This document shows, piece by piece, positions 52,651 to 54,185 of a stretch of DNA of 54,185 nucleotides. The first letter of the stretch is position 1. The number at the start of each line of letters is the position of its first letter. Below the pieces are notes generated by a model. It had not been told where the DNA came from. It worked only from the letters and a program-made list of their open reading frames with translations, and searched no databases. The translations under genes and the position numbers were made by a program. The stretch spans positions 1 through 54,185 of the forward strand of contig CANRPJ010000019.1 of assembly GCA_947632485.1 (NCBI GenBank), written 5' to 3'. Source of the stretch: an uncultured Muribaculaceae bacterium (GTDB lineage Bacteria; Bacteroidota; Bacteroidia; Bacteroidales; Muribaculaceae).

Positions 52651-52827
52651 ATGTATGAATATGAAGAACCGTCCGACATCATCGGATTGCATTGCGCACT
52701 GCTTAACCCGTACAAAGGCTACACGGAAGGTACAATCGTGGGCGACTATGGCAACACCATAGTTATCCGCCTTACAAGTGGTAAGGAAATTTCAGAATGC
52801 CGTGACGAAGTGATTATTTATGATTAG
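52651..52827 (+). CDS. Small mobile-element-associated protein 2 (58 aa)
   Basis: A 58-residue open frame from the ATG at 52651 to the TAG ending at 52827: MYEYEEPSDIIGLHC at the start and ISECRDEVIIYD at the end. The pattern of short strands (GTIVGDYGNTIVIRLTSGKE) suggests a small beta fold. It overlaps the next gene's first ATG by 8 bp and lies 21 bp after the previous gene. Confidence 0.6.
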   Translation: MYEYEEPSDIIGLHCALLNPYKGYTEGTIVGDYGNTIVIRLTSGKEISECRDEVIIYD

Positions 52828-53173
52828 CACAGATGGGATTATGGCACAGATAGCAACAAAATTCGTCAAATGGGACGTTCCCGAACTGGCGACTTTACAG
52901 GACAGCCGTGTTTACAAGCTGCGGGAACGCCTGAATAACGGTGGCAAATTGAACCGAGAGGAGAAAAACTGGATTACCCGTAACGTGCGGGAAAGCGTCT
53001 ATTTCAAACGGGGCATTGCATTGAGCGGTTATTATTTTGACTTCTCGGATATTCTCAAACGTTACTTTGTCAAGCAGTACGGACACATTGGTGAGTATTA
53101 CGCCATTGACAAAACGGCACTACGCTCTATGTTGTACGGAAGAATTGAAGTCATTGTCGAAGTAAATAATTAA
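52820..53173 (+). CDS. Small mobile-element-associated protein 3
   Basis: A 117-residue protein from 52820, or 110 residues from the ATG at 52841 (MAQIATKFVKW), which I consider the likelier start. It is basic and rich in aromatics (LREEKNWITRN-like stretch NREEKNWITRNVRESVYFK, SGYYFDFSDILKRYFVKQYG). I do not recognise a domain. It looks like a mobile-element accessory protein that might bind nucleic acid. Confidence 0.6.
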   Translation: MISTDGIMAQIATKFVKWDVPELATLQDSRVYKLRERLNNGGKLNREEKNWITRNVRESVYFKRGIALSGYYFDFSDILKRYFVKQYGHIGEYYAIDKTALRSMLYGRIEVIVEVNN

Positions 53174-53184
53174 ATATCAATTAT

Positions 53185-53478
53185 ATGGAAAAATACAAAT
53201 TCTATCAAGACCGCAAGGTTACAAGTTGGGAACGGGATTATTTCAGTGTGGAAGCAGACAGTTACGAAGAAGCCGTCAATATTATCCGTTCATGGGGATG
53301 TGAGGACGTGTCGAATATTAGCGACAAACGTCTGTTTTATGACGAATGGTTTGCATTGCCCGAAACTTCGGAACGCTTGTTACCCGAAGAAAACGGCGGG
53401 TGTCCGACTATGGAGATTTTCAACCAATCCGGCGTGTCTATAATGACCAATGTTCCGGACGTAACACAATCAAATTAA
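53185..53478 (+). CDS. Small mobile-element-associated protein 4
   Basis: A 97-residue acidic protein (KYKFYQDRKVTSWERDYFSV, EADSYEEAVNIIRSWGC). The opening resembles small proteins that pair a beta-hairpin with helices and are common in Bacteroidales conjugative elements. Its function is unknown. It follows 11 bp after the previous gene. Confidence 0.6.
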   Translation: MEKYKFYQDRKVTSWERDYFSVEADSYEEAVNIIRSWGCEDVSNISDKRLFYDEWFALPETSERLLPEENGGCPTMEIFNQSGVSIMTNVPDVTQSN

Positions 53479-53488
53479 AAACAGTAGT

Positions 53489-53746
53489 ATGGACGTAATT
53501 ATCGAACACAGCTTTTGTCTCTATTGCGATGAAGCGACAGAGATTTATTTCAGAATCATGAACACGATTCTTTTTTCGGGCAATGAAGCTGAACTCCGTG
53601 CGGGAATGGAACACTTGAAGGAGAAAACGCAGCTTGAGGAATATTTCACGTTCGGATATGGCGCACATCATATCTGGATAAGCCAGCGACGACCGAGCGA
53701 CAAAAACAAACTGTTCAAGCATCGTGTTATGATGGCACGATTTTGA
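53489..53746 (+). CDS. Small mobile-element-associated protein 5
   Basis: An 85-residue protein (MDVIIEHSFCLYCDEATEIY, ending HHIWISQRRPSDKNKLFKHR before VMMARF). It carries a Cys-x2-Cys pair but no second pair, so zinc binding is doubtful. It is the last gene of the cassette, 10 bp after the previous one and followed by a hairpin. Confidence 0.6.
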   Translation: MDVIIEHSFCLYCDEATEIYFRIMNTILFSGNEAELRAGMEHLKEKTQLEEYFTFGYGAHHIWISQRRPSDKNKLFKHRVMMARF

Positions 53747-53792
53747 CCTTTTGACATAACAGGACAACACAACGAAAATCCATCGACGAGCT

Positions 53793-53830
53793 ATGCGGAT
53801 TGAGACGGTATTTCCGATTTCAATCCGCAT
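53793..53830 (+). terminator. Hairpin after the small-gene cassette
   Basis: ATGCGGATTGA (53793-53803) pairs exactly with TCAATCCGCAT (53820-53830), followed by TTTCAC. It lies 46 bp after the last small gene and probably ends its transcript. A further ATGCGGAT is at 53839-53846. Confidence 0.55.
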
Positions 53831-54001
53831 TTTCACATAATGCGGATAAGCCTGCCGGCGAACAGCCCCTTTTTACCTCGAACCTCCGTGCGTTTCCGAT
53901 ACAAATGCCTCCGGCACGATAGATACCTTTCAGGAGTTCCCTTTTGTATTTTCTCTTTTGGCTGCAATCCCGTTTTTACATACAAATCCTCCTTTTACAG
54001 C

Positions 54002-54185
54002 ATCTTCTTCTCTTCCCTGAGTTCGCTTATCCACTTCCGGGCTGCCTGATACGAATTGTGTTGCAAAGGTACCTGCCATGTCTTTCTTGTATGCAAGGTC
54101 ATGCCTGACGGTTCACGACAAAATCTCCACCTCTCCGAGGTCGTATTTGGTTGTGAAACCCTGCATAAAGAGCCATGCCACCTTT
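54002..54185. repeat. Long direct repeat, copy B (runs off window end)
   Basis: Near-identical to 52074-52257, with about four differences, all in the left 65 bp. The minus-strand TACCTTTG box recurs at 54064-54071. It flanks the five-gene cassette on its right. Confidence 0.9.

Noticed and set aside
53438..53836. A 132-residue minus-strand open frame opposite small gene 5
   Set aside because: The plus-strand series of compact genes with short gaps is much more coherent.

Overview
The window looks like part of a gut Bacteroidales chromosome, most likely a Muribaculaceae-type genome. That is an inference from gene content, with no marker gene to confirm it. The evidence is a SusC/SusD pair, lipoproteins with Bacteroidetes-style lipoboxes, fimbrillin-family proteins, a large glycan operon, and repeated promoter boxes of the Bacteroidetes type (TTTG-N19-21-TAnnTTTG).

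Layout. 1-5.7 kb: the 3' part of a polysaccharide utilisation locus (truncated SusC, SusD, two small surface lipoproteins). 5.9-7.1 kb: an AT-rich KilA-N gene and tRNA-Pro. 7.1-12.9 kb: a GHL10-type glycosidase, a small unknown gene, and a minus-strand operon trpS-znuA-znuC-spmAB with no znuB. 13.0-18.3 kb: a plus-strand operon rfbA-metY-rfbC-rfbD-rfbB-luxS, which makes dTDP-L-rhamnose and carries two homocysteine-producing enzymes. 18.3-19.3 kb: about 1 kb of apparently non-coding DNA with three nested inverted repeats. 19.4-33.0 kb: an eight-gene minus-strand L-arabinose operon (GH97, GH43, GH127, mutarotase, Na+/sugar symporter, AraD, AraA, AraB). 33.3-38.5 kb: a divergent operon with a second GH127 and two tandem HELGH metallopeptidase-like lipoproteins. 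38.6-42.0 kb: housekeeping genes (threonine aldolase, TatD, prenyl synthase, lipoprotein). 42.2-43.1 kb: tRNA-Ser and a MntA/HepT toxin-antitoxin pair. 43.2-51.6 kb: a six-gene surface operon built around fimbrillin-like lipoproteins and a fimbrillin-LRR-BACON-M64 peptidase; its last gene looks truncated. 51.6-54.2 kb: AT-rich, mobile-element-like DNA with five small genes between two copies of a direct repeat of about 184 bp.

How the genes work together. The arabinose block can release L-arabinose from glycans, import it, and convert it to D-xylulose-5-phosphate. The divergent GH127/metallopeptidase operon suggests, as an inference, attack on arabinosylated hydroxyproline-rich plant glycoproteins, with sugar removal coupled to proteolysis. 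The fimbrillin/M64 operon has four helically phased GAACC repeats just upstream of its promoter, so it is probably controlled by a dedicated activator. It may act on host glycoproteins such as IgA.
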